A stretch of 64,000 nt of DNA from Selaginella moellendorffii (lineage: Eukaryota > Streptophyta > Lycopodiopsida > Selaginellales > Selaginellaceae). This document shows, piece by piece, positions 11,047 through 22,734 of the stretch. Positions within the stretch are counted from its first letter, which is position 1. Each line of letters opens with the position of its first letter. Location: positions 189,561 through 253,560 of the forward strand of contig NW_003314298.1 in the NCBI RefSeq assembly GCF_000143415.4, read 5' to 3'. The position numbers and the translations under genes are program-made. Under the pieces are notes generated by a model. That model saw only the letters and a list, made by a program, of their open reading frames with translations. It ran no database searches and was not told the DNA's origin.

Positions 11047-11600
11047 GTAAGAAAGCTAGTGTTGATCTTGATAAATAAGATTGATGTTGGATGAATAGTA
11101 ATAATGAAAACAGAATCAAGATCTTAAAAGAACAACCTTCTTCCCTACATTAAGATTGCCTTTAAACAAAAAGTATAACTCACCCTTTATTAGAGTGACA
11201 TTACTATTATAAACTTGAAGTATACAAACTAAAACATTTCTATGTCCCAAAGGAACATAATAGCAAATGTGTTGCACATCAAAAGATTTGATCCTTCTGA
11301 TACCTATAAAAGATTGTGTGATAGTTTGTATGTGGACCACACTAGCTTCATGAAATTGAACAAAAAAACAAAAATCAAGATCAAATTTAAATCATATATA
11401 GAACTAGTTCAAATAATATGGCATAACATAAAAATACTGAGGAACAAAAAAATCATGTACAAAAAATAAAAATATAAAATAAATTTTGTAAAATGCATAT
11501 TACAATTTGAACTTAATATGAGGCACAAAAGCAAGTTTAATCACAAGGAAAAAAGAGATTACAAACAGAGATTGTGCAATTTAAAAATGAAAACTACAAA
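11047..11600. other. AT-rich flank of element E with one relic frame
   Basis: Collinear with 28080-28565 in inverted orientation. A minus-strand frame at 11116-11340 (with GIRRIKSFDVQHICYYVPLGHRNVL) has a partner at 28267-28449. No family is recognised. The two copies differ at many positions and one is truncated, so it looks like decayed coding DNA. Confidence 0.5.
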
Positions 11601-13440
11601 ATAAGCTTAAAAAATAACTCAAAAATGAGCTTGGCACATGCTTAGGAAAAAATATTTTCACAAAATGACTCTAGAAAAGTTTAATACAATGCCACACATT
11701 TAGCAAAAAACATTTTCATAATATAACTCGAGAAAAAGCTTAGTGCCAGGGCACACGCTAAGCCAAAACATTTTTATAGACTAACGTAAGAACAAACTTA
11801 GTGCAAACATGTTAAGTTAAAAATATTTTTACAGATTGACCCTAGAAAAAGCTTAGTATGAGGTCTCATACTAAGCAAAAAACGATTCCAAAAATTAACC
11901 CTAGAAAAACTTTAGCACAAGACCAGATGCTAAGTAAAAAACATTTCCTCATATTTACTCTAAATAGTGCAAGGCTGCCACACGCTAAACAAAAAATGTT
12001 TCCATAAATTAACTCCAAAAAAAGCATAGCACAAGGTCATTCACTATGCAAAAAATATTTTACCATAACAATAGTAAAAGCAATGAACTTGGGGTGAGGC
12101 CACATGCTAAGAAAAAGTTGTTTTATCAAACAAGTCCAAAAAAAATTTGGCACAAGACCACATACTAAACAAAAAAAATATCAAGTAAACATGAAAAAAA
12201 GGATTCCAAAGAATGAGCCAAGCTAAGCGCGAGGCCACACACCAACAAGTAAAAAGCAAAAGTATTTAATTAAGGCTTACTATTGCAAAATAATGTTGAC
12301 ATGGCTCAAATGTTATATTCAAGTCAAACTAGAAAGCTTTCAAAAAACCTAAATTACAGCTCAATGTCCATTTAGTTCTAATAGCGAAAATGAATGTGCA
12401 AACTCATGAAATATGCACTGTTGAACTCCTGCCATAAACAATGGAAAAACTTAAATGAGCCCAAAGGGAGGTAAATTCAAAAGTTGTACAATTTTGATAA
12501 CTAAAATAAAATAATTAATGTGGCCCAAAGAGGAAATATAATAATATATTAAAATAATATTAATGTGGCCCTTCATCACATCAGCACACCTAAAGCCCAC
12601 CCACAAAAGTATGGTGTCCGACCTCATGTAAAAATCTTAGTATAAAGTCTCATGCTAAGCAAACATCTAAATGTACAACTTTCCATTGTTTCCCCAGTCT
12701 TGCAAGTGTTTGGGGAGCAATTTTGTTCGAACATTTACCCCAAAGATGAATTGGTGAGGAAGATTACTCATCTAGACACCTAAAGTAGTAAAAAACAAAT
12801 GCATATAAATGAATAGCATGAAGCCTCATGCCAAGAAAATGACTTCATCCCTCCATAATACCTTAATCCAATCTGCAAATGGATGGTGTCAAACCACACA
12901 CAAAAACCTTAGCATGAGGCCTCAGGCCAAGAAAAAATGCCCACCCACCTCCTCTAGCCTAGTTTCTTGACAGCAATCTCCTTTGCATGCATGTTTATTG
13001 CACATAAGATCGTCACCAAGAAACTGGGAAAAATATCACAAGCAATCCTAAGTGTGAGGCCTCGTGCTAGTAATCTCCATCAACACATTGTAACTAGACT
13101 CATGCTTAAAGATTAATGTGAGGCCTCATGCTAAAGTGCTAAAAGGATTTTGGTTTGTCTAGTTTTTTGACAGTAATCTTGCTCAAATGTCTGTCCATAG
13201 GACAAATGGGCAAGTAAGATTATTATCAAGGAATCAGCAAACACAGCCCATCCATTCTTAAGTGTGAGGCCTTATGCTAATAACCTCCTATAGAATTACC
13301 TCCACTACCCTTTTCATACACCCCATCCATTCTTGAGCCCTCATGCTATTAACCTCCTCCCCTTTCACTTAAAATGAGGCCTCACACTAGGATCCATTCT
13401 CTCCCATTTCAAAAATATTTTAAGTAATTCTGATAAGTTC
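11600..13440. repeat. Degenerate array of hairpin-forming units, left arm
   Basis: Units of roughly 60-75 bp recur. Each has a palindromic core of the type TTAGYRTGAGGCCTCATGCT and an A-rich spacer (often AAAAAACATTTT..CTAGAAAAAGC). The clearest core is at 11851-11876: 12-bp arms GCTTAGTATGAG and CTCATACTAAGC around two bases. Other cores lie at about 13063-13083 and 13110-13133. No coding frame. The inverted partner is at 25270-28080. Confidence 0.75.
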
Positions 13441-13800
13441 TTTTGTGTTTCTAGGCCCAAAAATCTAAAACACCTCTACATGAGTCCGTTAGAGTGAAAA
13501 GAGGCTGCAACTCCACACTACCACAGAAGTGGACATTGGAGATACAAGATGATGATCGAGTGTTGGTGGATCTACCAACCCAAACAGTCCAATAGTCTAT
13601 GGGATTGTCATCAAATAAGAGGAGATTCCTGACAAAGACATGAATATGGAAGGAGGGCCATTTATACAAAGCTTCAAAAGACATTCATCAGGAATATCAT
13701 TCAAGACTCAGAGTTTATTCTGTCAACTACAATACAGCCTGCAGAGAAAGGAATCCATACAACCTTCACTACTTATGGAATCCTCAAGGACAGTCTAACC

Positions 13801-14151
13801 TTGTCAAGAGCATTGTTGTTGTGGATAGTCAGCAATAAGATTCTAACTGAGAGACTTTTTGATAGAGAAATAGAAGAATCGGAGCATCCATTCCATGACC
13901 TCTCCAACTACAATCCAAATGATGGACACAAGGTAGATCAGGTTGTTGATGATAAATATACCTTAAGCAATACATCCTCATTAACATCAATGTCCAATGA
14001 TCAGGAGAGTGAGGACAATGAAAACAAAAGAGATGATGACATCCAAGCAAAAGATAAAGTACAACACAATGATAATGAAGAGGATAATAGCGAGACAGAA
14101 AGTGACAAGAGTAATGATGAAATTCAAGACAAGAGTCCTTCCTCATCATGA
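13801..14151 (+). CDS. Acidic, Ser/Asp-rich hypothetical frame in Y copy 1
   Basis: 116 codons. The first part is mixed (REIEESEHPFHDLSNYNPND). The second half is strongly acidic and polar (runs of D, E, N, S, K), so it is probably disordered. No domain is recognised. The corresponding DNA (about 13835-14700) is absent from the inverted Y copy at 23413-25260, where flanking sequences join directly. It could be one exon of a longer gene, or chance coding in decayed DNA. Confidence 0.35.
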   Translation: MSRALLLWIVSNKILTERLFDREIEESEHPFHDLSNYNPNDGHKVDQVVDDKYTLSNTSSLTSMSNDQESEDNENKRDDDIQAKDKVQHNDNEEDNSETESDKSNDEIQDKSPSSS

Positions 14152-14520
14152 AAAGAAGAAGAAGATGATGATGAACCACCACAGAAGAGGGTTAGATGTG
14201 AACTTTGGAGCAAGGTTGCAAGCAATAGTGTAAGGACAAGCCGGGGACAAAAACCTCCATACAAAGCAAGAACAAAAAGTGTCATGCAATAAAAAACCAA
14301 GAGACGGTAGAAATGAAGGCTCCAAAGAGAAGAGCAAAAAGGTGAAATGATGATAGCACAATTACAACAATAGGGCTGTAAAAAGAGACTAGTGTCGACA
14401 GGACACCCTTGTTGAGGTACAGTGTCTCGGTGCATCATTGATGCAGACTACAATCACTATGCTCTTTGTCCACGATGGGTGAAAACCCTCAAGGAGCTGA
14501 TGATTGTATAGGAGAACTCA

Positions 14521-14832
14521 TTGGATCTAGGTGATGCAATCCCAATCACTATGGACAAGGATGGTTGGACTTTTGTCAAAAGGATAGGCAAGCAAACAAC
14601 AAAAAATCCAACAATCCAATTCATCAACATGTCTGGGCAGCACTCAACAAAAGCAATGCAAGAGATCTCTTCTAACCTGATATACATGAAGGAGATGCAA
14701 GCAAAATTCTCAATGAAGGGAACAACACCAAAAGATACCATCATCGAGATATCCGATCTTGCGAACACAAAGGCAAAGAACCAACACAAGAGTAGCCTCA
14801 ATGATAAGCTTGTACATAGTCACCACCACTAG
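14521..14832 (+). CDS. Hypothetical frame in Y copy 1
   Basis: 103 codons encoding KDGWTFVKRIGKQTTKNPTI followed by an Ala/Lys/Asn-rich part. After its stop, another frame (LRKLAKKKHRRSESTGFE) runs to a GT donor at about 14893. Only its end is kept in Y copy 2. No known family. It may be an exon of the Y relic. Confidence 0.3.
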   Translation: MDLGDAIPITMDKDGWTFVKRIGKQTTKNPTIQFINMSGQHSTKAMQEISSNLIYMKEMQAKFSMKGTTPKDTIIEISDLANTKAKNQHKSSLNDKLVHSHHH

Positions 14833-15329
14833 GAGAGACTCAGGAAACTTGCCAAGAAAAAGCATAGACGAAGTGAATCAACTGGATTCGAGGTAAACAT
14901 TTTTGTCTTTGCCCTTAGTGTGAGGTCATAGGCTACAAAAATATCTTTCTCTATTTAAAATATATAGCCTCCTCACAGTTAAGTGTTATATTATCTTCAA
15001 GGACAAGGACAAAGAAAAGTTATTACTCCAGCCAAGTGCAATATAGTTTTTATTGCGTATGCACAATTTGTCAGATCAGTACAATATGACATTGGCTCTT
15101 TGGACAAGCTCTTGAGATTTTAACCTTGAATATGCTTTGGGGAGGCTTGGTGTGCTAACAAACATATTTCGATATATGTATAAATGGTAAGTTCATTTAG
15201 CTTGGTCAAATTATACTAGAGAAATCTTTTAAAAATTTCAAGCTCAAGATAGAAGAAATGGAGATCTTGTAGCAACCAGCTTCACTAACACTTCTTGATG
15301 GACTGTACTCAACATTGAGCACTCTACCT

Positions 15330-15909
15330 ACTTCACCTCAAGGAAACTCATTCAGACATCAGTGAGTTTGAAGTTTTCATTCTTGACACACCAGATAAAT
15401 GTTACTGTTTAAGACAGTTTGGATGTTTGCATCCCTGTTCATTTGACCCCAACAAATTAGATATTGGTGAATTATGTACTCTAGCAGACACACTCAAGAA
15501 ACTTATTAAGTGTAACAGATGTCTTCTCCGATATAGTTCTTATGTGAGTGATCATATTGAGGATTATCCAATGCTCCAACGATTTTACATATATGAGTTT
15601 TTTGAGAAGAAGTTGGAGGCAAAGGTTGGCAATTTTATTACTTATCAAAAACCTCTTTGATCACAAGATATGAAATTGATTGAATTTTTGGCAAGGATTG
15701 TTATATCTTCATCATGCATTTTGACTATGGCTTTCAATTTGAACTTTATTGGTATGTATACTGATGCACAGAAAGTCACTTTTGTGGATGCTATAATAGA
15801 AAAAACATCATATGAAATCAAATCGAAGATGTTACTCCATCAGATGTATCCAAAGATGTTTCCATATATCAATAAGTTCTACCACTTACGTGATGATATG
15901 TACTATTAA
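15330..15909 (+). pseudogene. Conserved C-terminal part of Y, copy 1
   Basis: Two frames, 15427-15660 and 15670-15909, are separated by a single stop. The first encodes Cys-containing CLHPCSFDPNKL followed by helices (LADTLKKLIKCNRCLL). The second has FLARIVISSSCILTMAFNLN and ends HLRDDMYY. The inverted copy at 23633-24115 encodes the same proteins with one residue change in the first frame. Copy 3 at 60426-61035 is more diverged. There is no domain assignment. Confidence 0.45.
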
Positions 15910-16135
15910 GAAACAAGGTTCTATTAGCTAGAAATTTTGATATAAGAGGTGAAAATATAGTAATGGACTCGCATTTTAATAAATATATCTTTGGTATATC
16001 TACTTTTTTGCATATAAGTGGGTTTTGTTTGTAAGCAACTCTTATTTTATATTAATTATTTGGTGTATAATGGGAATCAAGCTTGAATATTCTTTAATTA
16101 AGCCTAAATAATTAGCTAAGTACATATTTTTGAGA

Positions 16136-16870
16136 TAATATAATTAATAAAAATTAAGAAAATGATTAATATACTAAATGAGACCTCCAAATGGTCTCAC
16201 TTTAACAAAAATGGCCTTTTCTGTATGCTGACAAAAATAAAAACTAACATGAGGAGAAATTTGTGAGCAGCAGTTGAGAATGTGGCTAATCCTGAAGTTT
16301 TTTCAAATTTTCGTTTGTAGTTGTAATTTATAATAGTTCCTAAAGTTTTTCTTATTGTTTAATAATTATATTTCATTAGTGTTACAGTTAAAATACAATA
16401 TTACATAAAATAAATCCATATTACTAATAACAACTCTAATTGGATGCAATGATAAACTTGATGATACTTTAGTGGCAACCACATCACCACACATAACTCA
16501 TTACTCATCTATATACTCACATTCTTAAAGAAAATTGAGTTTAAGAGTTAACTTTTGACATTGCTAGTAATGAAATTTATTACTTTCAATCAAAGCTTTG
16601 CCTAAAACTTTTGATGCACATTTCAAATATAATTAATATTTTATAATTAAAATTATAAATTTTTTAATCAATTATCATTATTTGTTTTACCATTATAACA
16701 TAAACCATCAGAAACCACACCATACCACATGCAAAAAAATAGAAAAGCATGGCACTTGCTCTTGATTCTAGAATCTACAAAATCCTTAAATCTCACCACC
16801 TAAGATAATTCCATCTGCACCTCTGCAATGGAGAAAAAATTTCAGATTATTTCTCAAAAAATTCTCAGTT
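16136..16870. other. AT-rich spacer between CR gene copy 1 and Y
   Basis: No gene. It is collinear with 59501-60225 next to CR copy 3, showing that CR, spacer and Y move or duplicate as one unit. It contains the motif GTTAAAGTGAGACCATTTGG (reverse complement at about 16185-16210), which recurs at 41939 and in part elsewhere. Confidence 0.6.
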
Positions 16871-19779
16871 TTACTTACTCTTTTTCACGTTGAGCTTTGG
16901 CTCCAAACACTTGTGCATTTCCGTGTTCTTAACCCGTCCGAACATTCTATGTGCATACGTCTTCTGAACTTGTTCTAGTTTCCTCATGTCTGCAGTAGAA
17001 TCCAGAGAGATGTCGACCAGGTCTTTCACTTCGTCCTTGGATGAGAATGCATCCAAACCTGGAGAGCAAAAGATAACATCAACTGATTGAAAATGAAACA
17101 GCACAAACGTACCTTGAATGACCACAATGTGTTGGAGACGATCATCTGAAGCAAAATACCGTTCCCATGACTTGAATACCGGGTGTGATCTATCACCATC
17201 ATAGCCTTCTGTCCATCCCTGAAGGCCTTTGCATTCCGGATGAGCGTCATGGAGAGCCATTGCCATGGACTGATTTGCAGGCGTCTTCTTCAGCAATGCT
17301 TCTGTGACAAGTTTCCTAGTTCTGTAACGAACACTGCTGGAAGGCACATGGGCCACATTCAAAACCAGACTGGCGTATGGCAAGAAAACTCCGGAGAGCA
17401 TTTAGCACATGCTAAATCAACATCAAGCTTCTCTGTGTGTTTCACCTGCACCAAAATGAGTGTCATCGTCTCCAGGCTAAATGTGTCACCAAAGAACCCA
17501 ACGATGACGATGTCTATGCCCCATTCATTTTCACGGCAAATGATTCCCACACCAGCCTTTCCAAATTCAAGCAAATCTTTTGCGGTGAGGTCCTGCAGTC
17601 GGAAGTCGGTTTTCCTGAATAGCAAGCAAAAAAACTTGGCTTCACCCATGTTTCTGTGGATTTCTTCTTTACCACTTTCATCTATAGAGCCACCTGCTTG
17701 TTTTGTTTCCCCTTCACCTTCAGCATTGTGCGTACTTCCACCTGGAGTTTTCGAGGCCGTCAGCGTTGGAGATGGCGACTTCACCTCAGGTGGCGGCGTG
17801 TTTACTTTTACCTGCGCTTTTTCTCCTGGAGCTTTGGACAGGGACGCTGAAGCCACCTGCGGCTGACCGGGAATTTTTTTGTTTACTTCAACCTGCGCTT
17901 CTTCTCCACCACCTGGAGCTTTGGGGGCCGGAGATGCTGAATTCTGCTCATCTTCTCTAATAAGATCGGACAGCGACTTCCCACTTAAGCCATGGCAAAG
18001 CTCGTCAAAAGTAAAGCACTTCCATGAACTTCTGCCTGGACTATCCACTGCAAGTAGTAGCAGCACCCGTGCAACCAACTCGCCCCTGTAACCTCGATCA
18101 ATCCATCCACGCTTCATCCCAGTTACAAGTGCCTCCAAGCACTCCTGCCACCCTGTCCCAACCTGCCCTTCTGCACACAAAACCTGTGCTGCAGCCGCTG
18201 CAACCAGTGGCTCCGTAGCCCAATGCGTCCAAACAAGAGTCTGGTCATCAGAAATGGACATCACGCTAAGTAGGTGACTTGCAACCATATCAGTGATAAT
18301 TGTGGCATGCGGATTGATGTCGATGCATACTCTGCAGCCCAGTGTAGCCAGACAAGCCTCATCTGATAGAACTTCTCTTTCAAAGAAAAACTTGTTGAAC
18401 GAACCAGTGCCACCCAGGAGCTTATCTACAGCCAAAAGCAGCACGTCACCTGCACTTGCGGAAGCCTTCACCAATGCTTGCCACAGTGGCCGACCATAGC
18501 CGCAAAGACGACCCAGATCTTCAACTTCAGCAAGCAGAAGATCACCTGTTTGTTCGTCCGATGGCAAGTCTGCCACGAAAAAGCAGTACGCTGGATGTGC
18601 AACTAGCTTTCCCGCCGCAGCCACTCGATCGCTACTATCTGCCTTATCGGGCGGCACAAAATTGTTTAGCCTCCCGTTTGTGTCGGTGAACATCACCGAC
18701 ACACTCCCATTTTCAGGCAACACCCTGGAAGCTCTCCTTGCAGGAACAAATGCAGCAACAGTTGTCGGATCAGCCTGCGAAGCAAACCATCGGGCTTCGT
18801 CCATGACAAACAGGACCTTCAGTTTTCCTTTGGCAGGAGCTGGAACATTCGACAGTAGACCTTCAAGCGTGTTGTACTTCTTAAACACCTTACTTTCCCA
18901 GATGCCCCATATATTGGTGTTCTCGCCAGGCTTCTCTTTCAGGCAGACGTCAAGGCGCTTCGCAAACTCCTCCCGGGCTTCGCTTCCTATCTCCATCTTC
19001 GCCTGTACCAGTCCCCAAAAGTTCTCCCCAACCATGAGATCGTTCAAGAACTTCTTGGCATCCATGGGGTCCTCCCCGGAAGTCAGCTGCAGAAGAGCCT
19101 CGATGCATGATACAAAGTAGTCAATGCAGAAGAGCATGAACCTGCTCTGCGACAAAAGCGTAGGACCCGGGCTGAGCAATTTGACGGCGTTTGTGTAGAA
19201 GAAGTCCGCAAAGGCAGACCTTGGAGGGTACGCGGTGCCAGATGAAGCGAATGAGCAGTAGATGACGAACACACCTAAATTCGCAAGCTCACAGGTAGTC
19301 CTCGACTTTCCCCAGCCACTCGACTGAACTAACGTGACAACAGGTGCTATCATGTTTTTCTCCGTCTTCCACAGGTCTCCTGTTTCTTCCAGCTTCTCAC
19401 GCAATAACTCCATGTTGTCTAATCCCCCAACTCTTCGGTACTCCTGCGCAAATGCTGATTCGGCAATACCCTCCACTCTTTTCAAGGATTCAGGTGGCGG
19501 CTGGAGGATTTCAGAGAGCTCGCGTTCCAGTCTCGACTCATCCTCCTGGAGTTGACTCGCCCGCACTTTCTCTGAGGCTATCTGCTCCTTTAGTTCGTTT
19601 AGTTCGGCATCCTCCCCGGCTTCCCACAATTTGCATTCAAGGTCTGCAATTCCCGCAAGTGCCCCCAGCAGACGACGTTTCACATGAACAATCTCACCTC
19701 TTTTAAGTCGCTTTTTCTCCTCCTGCTCTCCCTCTTCACCCGGCTCTCGCCCACGCTTTCTAGATGAAGAGGCGTCCAT
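16871..19779 (-). pseudogene. Crinkler (CR)-type NTPase-nuclease, copy 1, frameshifted
   Basis: Start ATG at 19777-19779 (MDASSSRKRGRE). Order of parts: basic/acidic N-terminus with a likely bipartite nuclear signal; coiled coil; P-loop with an intact Walker A (QSSGWGKSR); Walker B (KVLFVMDEARWF); sensor-like FTDTNGRLNNF; GYGRPLW; Pro/Lys linker; PD-(D/E)XK-like nuclease with WGIDIVIVG and LVQVKHTEK. Relative to copy 3, 49 bp are missing at about 17381, shifting the frame. The C-terminal part continues in another frame (16871-17401). It carries a 54-nt intron candidate at 17059-17112. The family role is a nuclear NTPase-nuclease; here it probably makes only a truncated product. Confidence 0.75.
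17059..17112 (-). other. 54-nt intron candidate in CR copy 1
   Basis: Minus-strand sequence starts GTACGTTTGTG and ends CTCTCCAG. It has no stop and a length divisible by three, so splicing or retention both keep the frame. The same intron is at 48370-48423 and 59187-59240. Confidence 0.65.
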
Positions 19780-19895
19780 AGCTACAAAGACCTCTTGCTG
19801 CCGTAAAAACCCTAACATTAGGTCTTTTGAAACAATCGTCACCGTTCAACCAACGACAGCCGTCTGATCAATAGATTATTCTAATAAAACAATAG
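19780..19895 (-). promoter_or_regulatory. Upstream region of CR copy 1 with telo-box
   Basis: The block GACGGCTGTCGTTGGTTGAA through the start codon is shared with copy 3 (56353-56452). It contains TTAGGGTTTTT (19805-19815, reverse complement AAAAACCCTAA), a telo-box known from plant promoters. No clear TATA box is seen. Promoter activity is inferred from conservation only. Confidence 0.5.
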
Positions 19896-19924
19896 ATCTT
19901 ATGCTTGTTACCATCTTTTTTTAG

Positions 19925-21512
19925 ATCTGCAGCAGGGGAGCCTTTTATGGTTTATGTGCTTTTTGCGACCTTATTGCTGTGAGGATATGGCAGGTCTCTA
20001 CAGACATCAGGCTTCATGTGTATACTCTGCTCACTCACACCAACGGCTTTCGGGAGGTTCTTCATACTTTTGCTTCAATTCAGCGACCGCATGTTGCGAG
20101 TGGCTGGATTTTCTTCGCGAGTGTGCATCGACGTGATTCTTCTTCATCACGCTGGGTGCCTTTATTTGGTCAATTTCGACACCTGGTGCAGAAGTTATGT
20201 CACGGACCCTGCCGAGCTGCGTACTGTGCCCGGTTTCCTGGATATCTTCTGGGTCGAGCAACGTTTTCGAAAATTCTGACATGTTTTCGTTTCTGCAGAT
20301 CTGTGTCTTGCATATGTGACCATTGTTGTACGCTTCTGCGGTTGGATGCAGCTGCTGCTATCAAGTTTGTTTGGGTGGCACCTGCAGCGAGAACATGTCT
20401 TCACGGGCTCAGCGTTATCTTCTGATTGGCCCAGCGAATTGGGCTGTTTCTGCTTTCAACCTGTAGCAGACAGCCTGGGCTTTGACGTGATACTGTGACA
20501 TTTCGGATTTCAAGCTCGTGTTTCTTTTGGTGAACAGGTACTTAACATGCAACATGGTTTTCACTTCGTTATTGCAATCTGCTTGTTGCTATCATTGGAG
20601 GTGGAAAACAGGTGAACTTCAGCAATCTGTTGGTAGCGGCTTGAGGTTACTTCTTCATGTCTTCTTCGATTTTGACGTGCGTATATGGTACGGTGGTCAG
20701 TCAGAGGCGGTATGTGGATTTGCATGAAGAACTGGAAGAACCTGTTTGTAGTGCAACGATTTGGAGTGCAACGATTTGGAGGCTGCTTCATCAACAGATC
20801 GGTTTAACAAGGGCGGATGGGCAGGGAACATGTTTGGGTACCCCAAGAATAAATTAAGAATTCCTCTGTTTTTTTTTTTGCAATATATATCCCCATTTTC
20901 TCGATATTGTTGTTCAAAGGATGCAAAGCACAACTTCCAGCCAAATGATACTTGTGAGGGCTTCCAGCAGGTACATAGTCAAGTGGCTTTATTTTCACTT
21001 ACAAATCATGGGGATGGTTTTTGATAATGAGAGCTTAGATCAGGGTTTGGAACAAACTTTGGTTGGAAATTCCATCAAAGTTTATTAATAGCTCTTGCGA
21101 ATGCTATCAACTAGCCTCATTTTTAATGCTAAACAAATAATATGTTTTTGTCTCAAGATATTTGGATATGCTTTTTATATTTGAATCTTCTGCTTTCTTT
21201 AAATTTTCATATTATTTAGAGCTAAAGATAATATATTTCTTGGGTTTTGGTGTTCACTTTATAAATATGTATAGACTGTCTATAGTATATAACAGAGATG
21301 AAAATAAAGTATATATAGAGTTTATACAGAAACTATGTATTTGTTATTGTTACAAATTAGTCTTCTTTACTGGAAATTTTTATTTAAGTTTCAAAATATC
21401 ATTAACTTAAGGATTTTTGGAATTATAGTAGATATGTTTATCTTGGTTCTAATAATAGCTAGAATTTATAATTTTTAAAATTTTGATTTTAGTTTGATAT
21501 TAATTTTAGAAC
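19925..21512 (+). repeat. Repeat X, copy 2
   Basis: Near-identical to 49440-50820 and to the reverse complement of 3797-5235, and the longest of the three at the 5' side. It starts (ATCTGCAGCAGGGGAGCC) directly upstream of CR copy 1, in divergent orientation. Frames at 19979-20425 and 20016-20279 encode Cys/aromatic-rich peptides with no known domain, and splice-like AG sites recur. Family G element B begins at its right edge. It is not assignable. Confidence 0.7.
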
Positions 21513-21686
21513 TGTGAGGTCCAAGTGTATGGCTACAATGCCATATACTAATATTAGTAATGGAATTTTGGTAGCTGTCATATTAGTTTCAATCCGGACC
21601 ACTTGCTCTTATATATAAGTTATGGTTTTTGGGCTAATTGATATGCACATTTTCTATATTCCCTTTCTATATTCCTTGCATTCACA
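21513..21686 (+). repeat. 5' LTR of element B
   Basis: 174 bp, TGTGAGGTCC to GCATTCACA. TATA-like CTTATATATAAG lies at about 21608-21619. Same length as the LTRs of element C. Confidence 0.85.
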
Positions 21687-21705
21687 TTGGTGGAGATGAG
21701 AGGCA
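21687..21705 (+). other. Putative primer-binding site of element B
   Basis: TTGGTGGAGATGAGAGGCA directly follows the LTR, and TTGGTGGAGATGAGGGGCA occupies the same place in element C (56091-56109, minus). It begins with the TGG expected opposite a tRNA CCA end. I could not assign the tRNA; it is not the usual initiator-Met site. Confidence 0.55.
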
Positions 21706-21939
21706 ACTTAGATTGTCCTTGGGGAGTGTTTAAATTTGGGATTTTGGTTTATATCTAACTTTTGCATTGTCTAGATCTCTCTTTCTTTCTAGCTTTATTC
21801 CATTTTTCTTTTTTTGCTCTTTTTTTTCATTTATTTTCATGGTAGATTAGCAGTCTCCTCCTCCTTTGACTCTAGAGTAGTAAGTTAGTGCAATTACTTG
21901 ATGCTATACATATGCAATTAAACAACCAAATGTAACTGA

Positions 21940-22610
21940 TGGCAGCATTTATGGCACATGGTATAACTCTTCTTGCTCTTGGTGCCAATCCTTGTGTTTG
22001 GCTGGAGTTCTTTCGTGGGAATCCTTTGGATGATATGTATCATTAGTTTGATCATTTCATAGTGATTGCCACATATCATTCTTGGGATGATGCTTGAAGT
22101 TTCTCACGTGTCTCAAAGGAACGGCGTTGCAGTGGTATAATGGTTTAAGCACAATCACTTATGGGGATTGGAATGTTCTCCCGGATGTTTTCAAATGCGC
22201 ATTTGAACATGCCAACAATTGTGATGATGCCTTCCAACAATTGTATCGCTTTGTCAAGGGCCATCTAAGTCGGTGATGCAATTTGGCGTTCGTTTCTGAA
22301 GCCTCTTACTTCGTGTAGAGCCAAATATGTTGGAGCGGATCAAGCTAGGAATGTTGTGGCCAACACTTCATCAAGATCTTGTCAGACTTATATATGCACT
22401 TGCTCTAACCACCCTTGACGATGCTCTTTTCTTGGCACAATGTTATGAGATATTGCCTTTTCCACTTCTCGCTACACATCCTTCCGCTCCACTTCCTATG
22501 GGCGATGGTCATGTTCCAATGGAAGTTGATGCTGCTGTTGCTCAAGTCCAAGGACAAGGGTGAGGACGTGGTTATAGCCGTGTTATTTGTTATTGGGCAT
22601 ATGATGAAGT
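21940..22610 (+). pseudogene. Gag remnant of element B
   Basis: Matches the gag of element C: LEFFRGNPLDDMYH, LQWYNGLSTITYGDW, FKCAFEHANNCDDAFQQL, then LGMLWPTLHQDLVRL. It is broken by several stops and frame changes. The zinc-knuckle region is degraded. Confidence 0.8.
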
Positions 22611-22734
22611 TGGTCACACTTATTGGTGTTGTTGGTGTTTTCCAAATTAACAACCTCCATTCCCTGGGTGGAGATTTTGGCATCAATAATGTCTTGTTTG
22701 TGCTATTGCAGTGGAAGGTCTGGACAATGTTGGT

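Larger units (their letters stand above)
13440..16135 (+). pseudogene. Uncharacterised multi-exon relic Y, copy 1
   Basis: Several open stretches on the plus strand are separated by AT-rich pieces with plausible splice sites (for example a donor after TGGATTCGAG at about 14893, then an AG near 14918). The stretches are 13801-14151, 14521-14832 and 15330-15909. Copies on the minus strand at 23413-25260 and 60226-61290 preserve the last part. I recognise no domain. The tail frame contains CLHPCSFDPNKLDIGELCTL and a Lys-rich helix region. It may be the remains of a transposon gene or a Selaginella-type gene family. It lies convergent to the CR gene, as in copy 3. Confidence 0.5.

Noticed and set aside
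11600-13440. Hairpin array as a CRISPR array
   Set aside because: Units are degenerate, spacers are not unique equal-length inserts, there are no cas genes, and the context is eukaryotic.
17240-19706. Plus-strand frames of up to 208 codons opposite CR copy 1
   Set aside because: Antisense of the CR coding region. The minus strand carries the motifs and matches copy 3.
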